Positions 1-10,739 of a stretch of 33,505 nt of DNA are shown here, in pieces; the stretch's first letter is position 1; the number at the start of each line of letters is the position of its first letter. The translations under genes were made by a program, and so were the position numbers. This DNA is from Priapulus caudatus (Eukaryota > Priapulida > Priapulimorpha > Priapulimorphida > Priapulidae). The stretch spans positions 37,423 to 70,927 of the forward strand of contig NW_014577471.1 of NCBI RefSeq assembly GCF_000485595.1. Reading direction: 5' to 3'. The notes under the pieces were generated by a model. That model saw only the letters and a program-made list of their open reading frames with translations. It was not told where the DNA came from and made no database searches.

Positions 1-1905
1 TGCTAACTAGGGATGCTAACTTATGGGATGCCTACACTAACGTGATGCTTAACTAGGGATGGCTACTAGGGGATTGCTGCCTAACTAACGTGCGTGCTAA
101 CTAGGGATGCTGTAACTAACGTGTGATGCTAACTAACCGTGATGCTAATTAGGGATGCTGCTAACTAATGTGGTGCTAACTAGTCGGATTGCGTGCTACT
201 AAGGGATGCTGCTTAACTAACGTGATGCTAACTAGGGATGCTGCTACTAACGTTTGGTGCTAACTCAGGGCATGCTGCCTAACTAACGTTGGTGCTAACT
301 AGGGAATGCTGCTACTAGGGATGGTTGCTATACTGTACGTGATGCTAACTAGGGGATGCTGCTAACTAACGTTGGTGCTAACTAGCGGATGCTGCTAACT
401 AACGGGATGCTAACTAGGGATGCGATGTAACTTAACGTGGTGCTAATCTAGGGATGACATGCTAATAACGTGGTGCTACTAACGGTGATGCTAACTAGCG
501 GACGCTAACTAGGGATCCGCTAACTAACGTGATGCTAACTAGGGATGCTAACTAGGGATGCTAACTAACGTGATTGCTAAACTAGGGATGCTAACTCAGG
601 GATGCTGCTAACTAAACGTCGGTGCTAACTAGCGATGCTTGCTAACTACGTGATGCTAACTAACGTGATGCTAAATAGGGATGCTGCTAACTACGTGGTG
701 CTAACTTAAGGGTTGCTGTAACTAACGTGATGCTCTTAACTATGGGACTGCTTGATAACTAACGTGATGCTAAACTAGGGATGCTGCTAACTAAACGTGG
801 TGCTACTAGGGATGGCTGCTAACTAAACGTGATGTAACTAGGGATGCTGGCTAACTAACGTGGTGCTTAAACTTAGGGATGGCTTGTCTAACTAACGTGG
901 TGCTAACTAACGCTGATGCTAACTAACGTGATTGGCTAACTAACGTGGAGTGTTAACTAACGTGATGCTTGTTAACTAGCGGATGTGCTAACTAACGTGA
1001 TGCCTAACTAACGTGATGCTAACTAACGTGATGTAACTAGGGATGCTTGCTACACTAAGACGTGGTGCTAACCTAACTTGGTGCTAACTAACGTGGTGCT
1101 AACTAAAGTGATTGCTAACTAACGTTCGGTCTAACTAGGGATGCTGCCCTAACGTAACGTGGTGCTAACTAGGGATGCTGCTAACTAACGTGCGTGCCCT
1201 AATAGGGTGCCTGCTAACTAACGTTTGTGCTAACTAGCGGAGCTGCTAACTAGTTGGCTGCTAACTTAGGATGCCTGCTAACTAAACGGTGGTGTACTAG
1301 GATGCTGCCTATACGTGGGTGCTATTAGGATGCTGCTAACTAACGTTGGTCAATAGGATTGCTGCTAACTAACGTGTGCTAACTAACTGGCTGCTAACTA
1401 GGCGATAGCTGCTAACTAACGTGGTGCTAACTAGCGATGGCTGCTAACTAACGTGGTGTAACTAGGATGCTGCTAACTAAGTGGTGCTAACTAGGGATGC
1501 TGCTAACTAACGTGGGGTTGCTAATAGGGGATGCTGCCTAACTACGTGATGCCTAACTAGGGATGCTTGCCTAACTAAACGTGTGCCCTAACATAACGTT
1601 GAATGTAACTAACGTGGTGCTAACTAGGGAATGCTGCTAACTAACGGTGGTGCCCTAACTAGGGATGCTGCTAAACTACGTTGCAACTAGGGGATGCTGC
1701 TAACTAAGTGGTGTCACTAGGGATCGCTGTAACTCAACGTGCTGCTAACTAGGGATGCTAACTAGGCATTGCTAACTAGGATGCCTGGCTAACTAACGGA
1801 TGCGAACTAACGTGATGCCTACTAGGATGCCTAACGTAAACGTGATGTAACTAGGGATTGCTACTAGGGATGCTTGCTAACTAACGTGATGCTAACTAAC
1901 CGTGC
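1..1905. repeat. Dimeric satellite array (TGCTAACTAGGGA / TGCTAACTAACGTG)
   Basis: The whole stretch is built from two alternating short half-units, TGCTAACTAGGGA and TGCTAACTAACGTG, often joined by an extra TGC so that the composite period is about 30 bp. Some runs use only one half-unit, for example CTAACTAACGTGATG around 990-1035. Units differ mainly by one-base insertions and deletions, such as extra T, C or G in short runs. That pattern is more like unpolished long-read sequence than evolutionary divergence. The array starts before the window and ends near 1905, where unrelated sequence begins. No coding potential. Confidence 0.93.
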
Positions 1906-1989
1906 TGACGGCGTCCGCTGTACGTACACGAGAACATCAACAAATTCTCTTTTATTGGTGGGGGTGGTGACAGATGTGCTGGGTGTTGG

Positions 1990-2190
1990 TGACTGTGTTG
2001 TGTGAGGCGCGCGCGTCGCGCGCTGTTGTGTTTGGTTTGTGTGTGGTGGTTGTGTGTGTGGTGTGTGTGTGTGTGTGTGTGTATGTGCGTGCGTGCGTGC
2101 GGGTGCGTTCGTGCGTGCGTGCGCGTGTGCGTGTGTGGGTGCGTGCGTGCGCGCGCGCGCGTGCGTGTGTGTGCGTGCGTGCGTGCGAGT
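1990..2190. repeat. GT/GC microsatellite, alternating purine-pyrimidine
   Basis: An almost uninterrupted run of GTGTGT, GTGCGTGC and GCGCGCGC steps. The (GCGC)n core lies near 2149-2162. Alternating purine-pyrimidine tracts of this kind are known to adopt left-handed Z-DNA. Long open frames across it on both strands are composition artefacts (Cys/Val/Arg-rich or His/Thr/Arg-rich) and are not genes. Confidence 0.9.
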
Positions 2191-4146
2191 TGGACCAATT
2201 TGCGTTGCAGATATTGTCCTTGCGTGTATGACGTATAAGTGAGTATAAAATGTGGTTCCATCACCAAATAGTTCGACGAATAAAAAATTATATTCACGAA
2301 TCCAAAATCTTGATTAGGGCTTAGATATGGGTTGGAGCTGTGATTAGACTTCGCTGAGGTAGTAATGAGAAATACAACACGCGCAACACACAACGCAACG
2401 TACAAGCGCTGTCAGTCGAAAGTGAAAAGTCAAGGGTTTCGTGATGGCATCGTATGCCCGTGATGGCATCGTATTAATCAACTTGTCTCGTTCTGAATGT
2501 AATAGCTAGCGAAGGTTATATATTATATAAGTTAATGCGATTGACTTTGATTAATTGTTTTGACTTAACTTTACATAATTGACTGCGATAAATAAGTCGT
2601 GCAAATTATAGAAGATAAGAAAAAGGTTATATGTGATTAGATATATTTCATAACTCATGATTGCTCGATGTAAAGTACTGTTTGGTGGAATTTTTTTTCT
2701 GTTCCTCACAGTTATTCTGTTGTAACAGACTCTGCATGTCGCATTCTTGTATCTTTTTGTATCTCGCGTGGGCATATATCTTGTAAGTTGCTGCATTTGC
2801 AATAAGTTGGTGCATCTGCCAGCAGTAAGTTAACAACAGATTCACGTCTGATAATATAAATCTACACTTTGTAACTCCTCAATAGTATATATATATATAT
2901 GTATATATGTACATGTATCTCATTCACTTCTGTTAATCATCGACAGTATAAGGGTCTAACATACGGAGGATAATAAGGGATTAAGATGCATATTATCTTT
3001 ACCCTATGATCCACCCTATATGTTATATCACAACGCAACTGATTCTATCATGGCAGGGGGTGGTGAAGGATGCACATGCAATATATATATATCTTACTAT
3101 AATTTGGCGAATGTTGTATGTATGTATGTTAATGAAAGGCTCCGTCAGTTTGGATCCAAATAGCGCCAAAGTTACAGAAGAGATCGATGAGTACACGGGA
3201 CGGGTTCTAAACTATACTCGGTTGAAAACCGTTTGTTCGGTCTTAAAAAAGACAAAAAAACACAAAAAAGGTAAGCATTTGCCTAAAAATAGGGGGCGCT
3301 GTTTTGTTTTCGTTCTGTTTGTATTCCGTTTTGTTTCAACAGGTTTCAATTTCGTGTTGTTATGTGTATCTCTGTTCTGTGTCTGTGTGTCTGAGATTTG
3401 TGTAAGCCCCATAATGTAAGTAGAAATAACCATGTAATAATGAAGTTAAATATTCAGTAGCTATTTGGCCATAGTTTCCCATATGAGATGTGCAAGTTGA
3501 ATTTCATCAGAGCAGATTTTATTTTGGAAGTCTGCATGCTGTACAGTGTAGCGGTGTCGTGAACAGCCGATCTGTCACAAGCGGTCGATCACAAGCACGT
3601 AATATTACGTCATCCGCACAGCAGTGCAAAACATGCGTAGAAAATAAGCGATCACAACCACGCAATATTCACCTGCGTCCGCACACAGGTGGAAACATGC
3701 GAAGCCACGTAATATTACGTTTACGTTGTACCCATTCACATCTATACTATATCTAACTTTGGAGTCCGTATTATCAACCAGTACATAGCATACATTAAAA
3801 CATTTTGTGTGCGGGTGTGTGTATTTCACTGTGTACTTGCCAAACAAATGGTTAATGTGTTACGTGTAAGCATAATTGCACATGTATTTGTATATTGACT
3901 TCTCAACCATAAAAAAACAAACATGTGCAACAACTAAACTCTCCATATAACACCTTACACATAACACTACTGCACTGCATGGTAACACATGCATCACAGT
4001 CACTAAGCTAGCTAGTATATATAGATCTTCAACTGCAGGTAACAGACGTTCTATGGGAATGCTAGTGATTCATTGTGCAGCGTGCAGAGTGATGACACAG
4101 CGGTAGTCCAAGTGCGATTGACTGTGATTTAGGACAATGTTTACAG
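2191..4146. other. Unassigned stretch upstream of a coiled-coil exon
   Basis: No confident gene. It contains a short direct repeat GTGATGGCATCGTAT (2441-2475), an AT dinucleotide patch near 2886-2905, and one weak exon-like segment on the plus strand (about 3139-3270). That segment is open and Lys-rich at its end and stops at a good donor, AAAAAAG/GTAAGC. I do not recognise its translation, and it could be chance. Confidence 0.4.
3585..3722. repeat. Degenerate 66-bp tandem repeat with ACGTAATATTACGT palindrome
   Basis: Two diverged copies of a unit of about 66 bp start with GCGATCACAA(G/C)CACG. They contain CCGCACA and AAACATGCG. The 14-nt palindrome ACGTAATATTACGT occurs intact near 3598 and again near 3707, and is degraded between them. 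Confidence 0.55.
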
Positions 4147-4281
4147 ACGGTGTTAGAGGACAAGGAGCAGCTGCTGCGGGAGGAGGTGGAGCGCGTGCGG
4201 GGAGAAGCCGAGCGGAGGCATGCGCAGGATCAGGAGGAGATGCGCGCGCTCAGGCGGGAGATGCTCGAGATGACGAAGCAG
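4147..4281 (+). CDS. Lone coiled-coil exon (45 codons)
   Basis: A 135-nt open exon is bounded by TTTACAG (acceptor) and AAGCAG/GTGCGT (donor), phase 0 at both ends. It encodes a highly charged Glu/Arg/Gln-rich helix (TVLEDKEQLLREEV near the start, MRALRREMLEMTKQ at the end) with heptad spacing typical of a coiled coil. It is GC-rich, unlike the AT-rich surroundings, which supports coding. Neighbouring coiled-coil exons of the same phase lie at 10894-11049 on this strand and at 14751-15268 on the other, so it may belong to the same or a related gene. I do not recognise the family, and no initiator or terminal exon is visible nearby. Confidence 0.55.
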
Positions 4282-4379
4282 GTGCGTGCAGCGGTGGCGC
4301 CTCCTGGCGATGAGATATATATATAACTAGAGCACTCGGAGAGCACAGACCTCCGCCAAGGCAGGCTGAATTCTCTTCA

Positions 4380-4445
4380 ATTGTAAATTTTTTATTAATT
4401 AATTAATTAAGTGGAAAAATTAATTAATTAATTAATTAAATAATT
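4380..4445. repeat. (TTAA) microsatellite, palindromic
   Basis: Runs of TTAATTAATTAA flank a short GTGGAAAAA interruption. The tract is self-complementary and AT-only. Confidence 0.85.
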
Positions 4446-4566
4446 AATTGATCCGGATTATGCGAGCGTGCAGGTGGGGGAGGACTGTGGTTGGCCCTTA
4501 GCCTGTGGTTTGCGTGTTTGTAAGTCTACAGCCAGCGCACCTAGGCGGAAGTGAACTGAAACGTGC

Positions 4567-4655
4567 ATGGGTAACACACACACACACACACAAACCAACA
4601 CTCAATGGCACGCCGGTGAAAACATAACCTCCGCCACGCCCCTGGCGGAGGTAAT
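4567..4655. repeat. CA run and GC-rich hairpin
   Basis: A (CA)n run (about 4573-4591) is followed by ACCTCCGCCA-CGCCCC-TGGCGGAGGT (4628-4653), a perfect 10-bp stem with a 6-nt loop. ACCTCCGCCA also occurs near 4350, so the motif belongs to a local repeat that brackets the TTAA tract. Confidence 0.5.
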
Positions 4656-4824
4656 TATATAATAAATATACATATACATAATAAATCTATTTAATCCATC
4701 TGGGCCCATGTACACTTTCCTCCTGCCCCTGGGCTCTGTTGCAAGCTAGAACAGTTTAATGGTACACGTTGTTCATGTTTGTGGGGGAATTGTGTATGGA
4801 AATTGAATAGATTAGGCCCAGAAC

Positions 4825-5695
4825 CTCTCTCTTCCTCCTCTTACTTCCTCCCTCTTTCACTGTCTCCCCTCTCTTACTGTCTTTCACTCTCAGCCTCCCT
4901 GCCTCCTCTTTCACACTATGTCCATCTTCTCTCCCTCCTTATCTTCCTCCATCCCCTCCATCCCTTGTTTCCTTATTTCCTTTATCCCCGATCCCTCCTT
5001 TCACTGTCTCGCACTTATCCCTCTCTTCCTCCTCTACTGTCTCTCACTTCACTCTTCTGCACCACTCTCTTATTGTCTCTCACTTCACCCTCCTGCACCA
5101 CTCTCTTACTGTCTCTCACTTCACGCTCCTGCACCCCTCTCTCACTGTCTCTCACTCTCACCCTCCCTCCCCTACCCCTCTCCCTCTCTTACTGTCTCTC
5201 ACTCTCACCCTCCTGCACCCCTCTCCCTCTTTTACTGTCTCTCACTCTCACCCTCCTGCACCCCTCACTTACTGTCTCTCACTTCACGCTCCTGCACCCC
5301 TCTCTCACTGTCTCTCACTCTCACCCTCCCTCCCCTACCCCTCTCCCTCTCTAAGCGAGGGCGAGAGTGAAGGTGAAAGTGAGAAACGGTGAGACACGGA
5401 GGGTGAGAAGGTGATAGTGAGAGACAGTAAGAGAGGGAGAGGGGTGCAGGAGCGTGAAGTGAGAGACAGTAAGAGAGGGAGAGGGGTAGGGGAGGAGGCG
5501 TGAGAGCTGCAGAGACAGTGAAGAGAGGGGTTTGCAGAGGGTGAAGTGAGAGACAGTGAGAGAGTGGTGCAGAAGAGTGAAGTGAGAGACAATAAGAGAG
5601 GGAGAGGGGTAGGGGAGGGAGAGAGACAGTGAGAGAGGGGTGCAGGAGCGTGAAGTGAGAGACAGTGAGAGAGTGGTGCAGAAGAGTGGCTGGCG
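4825..5695. repeat. Homopyrimidine tandem array fused to its inverted (homopurine) copy
   Basis: From about 4830 to 5350 the plus strand is nearly all pyrimidine, in units of about 36 bp built from ACTGTCTCTCACTTCAC and TCCTGCACCCCTCTC. At about 5353 the same units continue in reverse complement as a purine strand (GTGAGAGACAGTAAGAG, GGTGCAGGAGCGTGAAG) to about 5690. The result is one long inverted repeat with mirror-like homopurine-homopyrimidine composition. Long Ser/Leu/Pro-rich open frames across it on both strands are artefacts. Confidence 0.9.
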
Positions 5696-6160
5696 AATCG
5701 TATGATTGTCCGTGCATGCGTCCGTGCGTCCGTGCGTACGCTCGTCAACAGTTGGGCACAAATCTAAACGGCTCGACGTACGGATTCGAAAGTCGGGACG
5801 TGGGGGGGTAATCCGATAACGAGTTTGGTGATGTCGAAAGCTGGGGGTCAAAGGTCAAGAGGTGTAAAAGAAGGGGGAACATTCCCTCCTTAAACTTCAG
5901 GTTATAGGGAGGGAAATGCAGAATTGCGGGACAAATCTAAACGGCTCGACCTAGGCTCGTGATAGTCGGTGTATAGCATCATGGTAGGAAAAGCCATCAC
6001 TGTGCCGAAATTGGAGGTCACAGGTCAAAGGTCAAGCAGGCAGATTTTAGACATTTTCTGAGGACATGGTCTGACGGAGCGATTGAAAAACTTTTTAGTT
6101 TCAGCGGTGACCTACCATTTTTATGGCTTATATTAAAAGAGACCATAAAATGTACTTTCC
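5696..6160. repeat. Dispersed repeat with nuclear-receptor-like half-sites
   Basis: Several segments recur elsewhere in the window. The CCGTGCGTCCGTGCG and CAACAGTTGGGCACAAATCT part matches 14065-14120 in inverse orientation. The part around 5830-5885 (ATGTCGAAAGCTGGGGGTCA to GGGGGAACATTCCCTCC) matches the reverse complement of about 12970-13050. AAATCTAAACGGCTCGACGT and a near copy occur twice (5760 and 5934), so the repeat is itself partly tandem. Spaced AGGTCA half-sites lie at 5845-5857 and 6015-6034. No coding potential. Confidence 0.6.
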
Positions 6161-6653
6161 GCTGACATGCGAAGAGTTAGTGTCGGATAACCTTTTTGCC
6201 CTCAAGAGGAGGATTAAACATTGATTTGTTGACTGTTAACAAAGGACTGAACTGCTTTGCTATTATTAGAGCCCATACCTGTGTGAATGTGAGGCTACAG
6301 TTGCACAGTTGAATGACAAAGGTAAATGTTTGTTGAACAAGGTTTACACTCCTTAAATCTATATTATGTTCTAAAAGCAGTCTGTCTAATAGCACCCTGA
6401 AGGCTGAATCAGTGAGATGCTCGCTTGGTAAGCAAAAACACCGGCGGCAGCCCATGGCTGGCAGCGCTTCTAATCATAATTGTTGCTTGCCAACCTGCAA
6501 TGCACATGTGTCTGCAATGCCATAGAGATTGGGGGTGCGAAAAGTGTAGCTGATATATTTGTTCGAATTGGCTACGAAAAGTCAAACAGAATAAAGAAGA
6601 CTTATGTATAAGACGTCTTGCTATGCACAAATGAATTTATCAGCAGGGGGCCG
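6161..6653. other. Unassigned stretch
   Basis: No gene could be supported. Short open frames on both strands have no recognisable domain and no splice support. Confidence 0.4.
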
Positions 6654-8537
6654 GATTCATCAACGTTGGCGTAAAGTCTATTGCGTACACGGGAGTTTCT
6701 ACGAAGTACGTACGCAAAGCTCGTAAGTGCGATTCATCAACGCAGCGTAGCACCTGCGTACGCAAATGTTGATGAATTCCATTGTAAACCCACTACGCTA
6801 TCGTAGCTGCTGGCTGTGGAGGGGTGTGCCTAGCATAAACCAATCACACTGTGCGACACTTACCATAGGAACGCGAAGAACAACGACTCTCTTGTATTTA
6901 AACCATATGGCTCGTCTAATCGTCTCGTCTTGTCTACATGAGTGCTGGGGGATGTGATAGTGTCCTCATTTTCGTTTGTATGATTGCGTTTCAACACTCG
7001 TGAAAGCAGCACCACGTACACGTGCGTGCGTGCGTGTGTACGTACCCGTGCGTGCGTGTGTGCGTGTGCACGTACACGTGGGTGCGTGCGTGCGTGCATG
7101 TGCACGTGTGCGTGTGTGTGGTGTGTGCAGGTACACGTGCCGTGAGTGCGTGTGTACGTACACAGGGCGTGCGTGCGTGTGTACGATACACGTGCGTGCG
7201 TGCGGTGTGTAACGTACAATGTGCGTGCGTTCCCCAGTGCGTGTGTAGTACACGTAGGCGTGGCGTGCGTGCGTGTGTGCGGCGGTAACGTACACGTGCG
7301 TGCGTGCGTGGGTGCACAGTACACATGTGCGTGCGTGCGTGGTGCAGCGTACACATGTGCGTGCGCGCTGGCGTTGTGGCACGTAACACGTGCGTAGCCG
7401 TGCGTGGGCATGTAGGCACGTGCCGTGCGAGAATGTGTGTGTGCACGTACCGTTACGTGCGTTGTGCACGGTACACCCGTGCGTGCCTGTGGCAGTACAC
7501 GTGCGTGCGTGCGTGTGTTACGTACACGGGCGTGCGTAACGTGTGCACGTACACGTGGATGCGTGCTTGTGCGTGTACACGTACACCGTGCGTGCTGGCG
7601 TGCGTCGTGTAACGGTACACGTGCGTGCGCTGCGTGTGTGCGTGCGTGTCACGTTACACGTGCGCACGTGCGTGTGTACACATACATCGGCGCTGTCGTG
7701 CGTGTGCACGTACCACGTTGTGCGTGAGTGCATGTGCATCGTCGGGCGGTGGTGTGCACGTATACGTTGCGTGTACCGTGCGTGCGTGTGCACGTACACG
7801 TGCCGTGCGTGCGTGTGTACATACATTGGGCGCGCCGTGCTGTGCCGTGCGTGCGTGCATGTGCACGCTGCGTGCGCGTGGTGTGTGCAACGCTACACGT
7901 AGCGTGCGTGTGCACGTACACGTGCGTGCGTGAGCGTGTGTACGTACACAGGGCTGTGCGCTGCATGTGCACGTACACGCTGCGTGCGTGCTTCGTGCAA
8001 CCGGTTGTGCGAGGTGCGTGCGTAGCACGTACACGGTCGCCTGCGTCGGATGTGCACATAACATGCGTGCCGTGTGCACAGTAACACGTACAGCGTGTAG
8101 CACGTACACGGCTAACTACGAACCGCTTATTAAGAAACAATGCCAGGTGGGGGAGCTATAGACATAAAGAAGCGTCAAAGGCGCCGCCTGGTCTGTGCTA
8201 GTATGTGTAATTATTATTCTATTTTTAGTTTGAGTAGTAATTTTATAATTGTTTTGCTCAAATAAAATAATGATGCTGCGGTATTCTGGAACACACCTGC
8301 GGAAATTTCGAGTGTTACGACACGCTCGTCAGCTCGTGTTAGAAGTTACGCAAGGGTTTACGTAAATTTTAGCTTGATGCAATGCGCACGCTAAACCGGC
8401 CATCGCCTTCGCGTTACGCGAAATCGACGCAAATTTGACTAATAGGCATAGTGTTGATGAATGGCGCACATAAGCAACGTCGAGTCTGCGTACACAAGAT
8501 TTACGCAAAATATTTTGCGTACGCAGCTTGATGAATC
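6654..8537. mobile_element. Probable non-autonomous TIR element (GATTCATCAA ends) enclosing a satellite
   Basis: The left end reads GATTCATCAACGTTGGCGTA and the right end, in reverse complement, GATTCATCAAGCTGCGTACG. Further GATTCATCAACG or ATTCATCAAC boxes with GCGTACGCAAA motifs recur subterminally (6731, 6769, 8455), as in many MITE families. No transposase is encoded. About 1.1 kb of its interior is the tandem array listed separately. I did not find a convincing target-site duplication, so the boundaries are tentative. Confidence 0.5.
7010..8112. repeat. ACGTACACGTGCGTGCGTGC satellite, 1.1 kb, alternating purine-pyrimidine
   Basis: Variable units of roughly 25-45 bp contain ACGTACACGTG followed by (CGTG)n and GTGTGCACGTAC. 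Nearly every step alternates purine and pyrimidine, and ACGTGCAC/GTGCACGT palindromes recur. Copies differ by many single-base indels, probably sequencing noise. Many overlapping Cys/Val/Arg or His/Thr/Ala-rich frames exist on both strands and are not genes. Confidence 0.9.
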
Positions 8538-8584
8538 TACAGAACACCAGACACCAGATGAGCCCTGTCGCACTGCGGCACTTG

Positions 8585-9187
8585 TTCTATCTTCCGGTAG
8601 TATTACAAACCGCGTAGCTTCCTTCGTTTTGACAGAAATCGTACTTTTCCATGACGACGTTAACTCTCGCCTTTGTCACATACAGATGGTCATGATAAGT
8701 AAGGTGTAAACACATGTATGCGTTTGCCTGCAATTGCATAGTAATAGTTGCTATGCAAAACACATGTGCGAAAAGGTACAATCAGCTGGAGCGTCATTTT
8801 ACTCCTAAGATTCATACACATTATTCCTCCGCGGGTGAAGTAGTTCAGATATTTTACCAGCGCAGCGTTTATTTAAAAAAAACTGCGGGATTCAACCATA
8901 AAAACAAGGCATTCTAACTATAGTTTAAATGTAAAATAGTTTTAATTTTTAAACTCAGCATGGGTGCAACGTAACCTAATTTCTAGGCGGTTTTATGCAC
9001 TCGACTAGGCTACGGCCGAAAAGCCCTGACGCGCCTCCTTCAAGTAGCTGTGTACGCGAATTTGGAGCTTGGCATCGCCAGACGACCGTATATGACGTGA
9101 AAAACCATGTCGTGGAAAAGTACGATTTCTGTTAAAACGAAGGAAGCTACGCGGTTTGTAATACTACCGGAAGATAGAATAAGGACC
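8585..9187. mobile_element. MITE with ~70-bp terminal inverted repeats
   Basis: The left arm (about 8588-8658) begins TCTATCTTCCGGTAGTATTA and continues through ACCGCGTAGCTTCCTTCG to TCGTACTTTTCCA. The right arm (about 9110-9180) is its reverse complement with very few changes (TTTTGAC versus TTTTAAC). The interior is AT-rich with no long frame. Flanks on both sides share TTCTAT, so the exact termini are uncertain. Confidence 0.65.
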
Positions 9188-9477
9188 AGTGAATAAAAGA
9201 AGCTCATGTTTGTATACATTTGTATTTTTATTCTCATCAAACTCGTACGACAAAAATGTAGTGAAACCAGTACCAAATCGGTGTCTTACTCCTTTGTCAT
9301 TATTAGCTGCTGGTTCAACGAATTCACATGTATTGACAATCTGTACGGGACTACTGGCTATACTGCCTCAACCTGTTGACTCAATTACTCAATTTTGGTT
9401 TTATATATTTGTGTTATATTCGCAATGACGATGTCATACTCATAGTCATACTCGCATAGTATTAGCAGAGCACTGGT

Positions 9478-9566
9478 ATTAGTAACCCGACCAGGCTGTG
9501 TGACTAACGTCAATATACATCGGTATTCTAACCCTAGCAATACCGTTTCTTGGAGCTACTCGCATA
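9478..9566. repeat. Dispersed repeat, copy 1 (ACCAGGCTGTGTGAC ... TACCGTTTCTTGGAGCTA)
   Basis: A segment of about 80 bp starts CCGACCAGGCTGTGTGAC and ends CAATACCGTTTCTTGGAGCT. It recurs at 15624-15705 in the same orientation and at about 33121-33196 in the opposite one. The three copies differ by small indels near GTCAATATACAT. It is a small dispersed element of unknown class. Confidence 0.7.
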
Positions 9567-9956
9567 GATGATAGAACGAACTGGACGCTGAGTCTGCAAT
9601 AACTAAAGCACCAGATAATCATACAACTGCCTCAACCTGTTGTGTATTTCCTGCTAGTACTAGACGTGATGCGGCCATGATGCCGAGGATTGACACTTTG
9701 TGTCTTCCAATCACAGTCTATGCCGCACCCTCCTATTATAACTTCCAGGTATAATACTATTAGAGCATGGAATCGCCGATCTCAGGAACTAGGGCATTCT
9801 GCTAGGCTAGAACGGTTTCATACGATAGAGTTTGGCACAAATACGAATATAACACACTGTTTTGCGCACAGTGCTAAGTCCTTTTATTGCATTTTCGCAT
9901 ATCTGTAAGCACAATAAGCACGCCTTATACGTTGATGGGCATGAATGGCCGGGGCG

Positions 9957-10735
9957 TCAACGACGTGAGCTGACTCCTGTACCTACTGCGAGCCCGTTGA
10001 CTTTTCGTAAATAATAAAATGCCCGGCCGATGCATTTGGCATCGAAGAGAAAAAATTTCTGCATTTTCACTTGCTGTCGCAAGTCAACGAGTGCGTCATT
10101 CAGTAAACATTTCCGCAAAAAAACTCGCTTCGGGAGCCAATGTTTACATGCCACAGAGCCATCTCTTGGATCATTTTGGATATCCTCCAACATGTTTACT
10201 TCTTCCTTAGTTAAGTTAGTCCATGCTTCACTGTTATTTAGGAAGAAAGGTAAAACTGTGTATTCGCATAATTTCACTCTTGCTTCTATAGTATGATTTC
10301 CACAATTTTGCTCTTTTGCCCATAATAATTATTTCCCTTAATAACCTACATTTTTCAGTTCGGACTTAACATAGCGTTATAACCTCCTATATCATTAATT
10401 AAATCCCCTAGGTATGAATATTTGGTGCATTTTTTTATTACTTGGTTGCCTATTAATCCCCTCGATCCTTTCTTTGTTTGTGAATTTTATATAACCATTA
10501 TATTTGTTTTGTTCATATCAAATTCTAATCTTTTTGATTCAGCTAATCTGGGGCTAAACCGACCAGGCCCTCCGACTGTTACACGTCGTAGGAACAGTAG
10601 TCAATGTAGTGTTAAGCGAGAATGGAACTTGTGGCTAATCTGGAGCATAACTGAGCGATTTTTTACTGTTTTATAATCTCCAATTTCTAGAATATCGTCC
10701 ATATAATCATTGTCATCTTCTAAAACTACAGACGG
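9957..10735 (-). pseudogene. Decayed non-LTR (LINE-type) reverse transcriptase fragment
   Basis: Reading the minus strand downward from 10735, broken frames give a YMDD-like sequence (NDYMDDILEIGDYKTV), then LEFDMNKTNIMV, then KCTKYSYLGDLIND, and a final open frame (10277-9957) with PFFLNNSEAWTNLTKEEVNM. The order 'catalytic YxDD - K-T-x-I-M-V - YLG - SEAW.LTK..' matches the palm-to-thumb part of LINE reverse transcriptases. Several stops and frameshifts and the missing N-terminal half show that it is dead. An 82-bp insertion interrupts it at 10552-10633. Homology is judged by eye, and the class of LINE is not resolved. Confidence 0.6.
10552..10633. mobile_element. 82-bp micro-element with 10-bp target-site duplication
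   Basis: Sequence from GGCTAAACCGACCAGGC to GGAACTTGTG is flanked by perfect copies of GCTAATCTGG (10542-10551 and 10634-10643). It interrupts the LINE fragment. Its core, GACCAGGC(C/T)CTCCGACTGT followed by TACACG, recurs near 12059-12095 and 33248-33290. This shows that the family moves as a unit. It encodes nothing. Confidence 0.65.
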
Positions 10736-10739
10736 GTGA

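Noticed and set aside
1974-2242. Cys/Val-rich and His/Thr-rich open frames over the GT/GC tract, both strands
   Set aside because: Every frame stays open because the repeat lacks stop trinucleotides; there is no start context, splice site or domain.
4779-5851. Ser/Leu/Pro-rich open frames of 130-190 aa on both strands
   Set aside because: They lie wholly in the pyrimidine/purine tandem array and reflect its composition. The same 'protein' appears in several frames.
6455-6630. Short plus-strand frame MAGSASNHNCCLPTC resembling the start of a THAP-type zinc finger
   Set aside because: Only one Cys pair is visible, a stop follows after about 25 codons and the rest of the domain is not recognisable in any frame.
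6860-8161. Many 60-180 aa frames rich in Cys, Val, Arg or His, Thr
   Set aside because: Products of the alternating satellite, frequently shifted by indels; no conserved domain.
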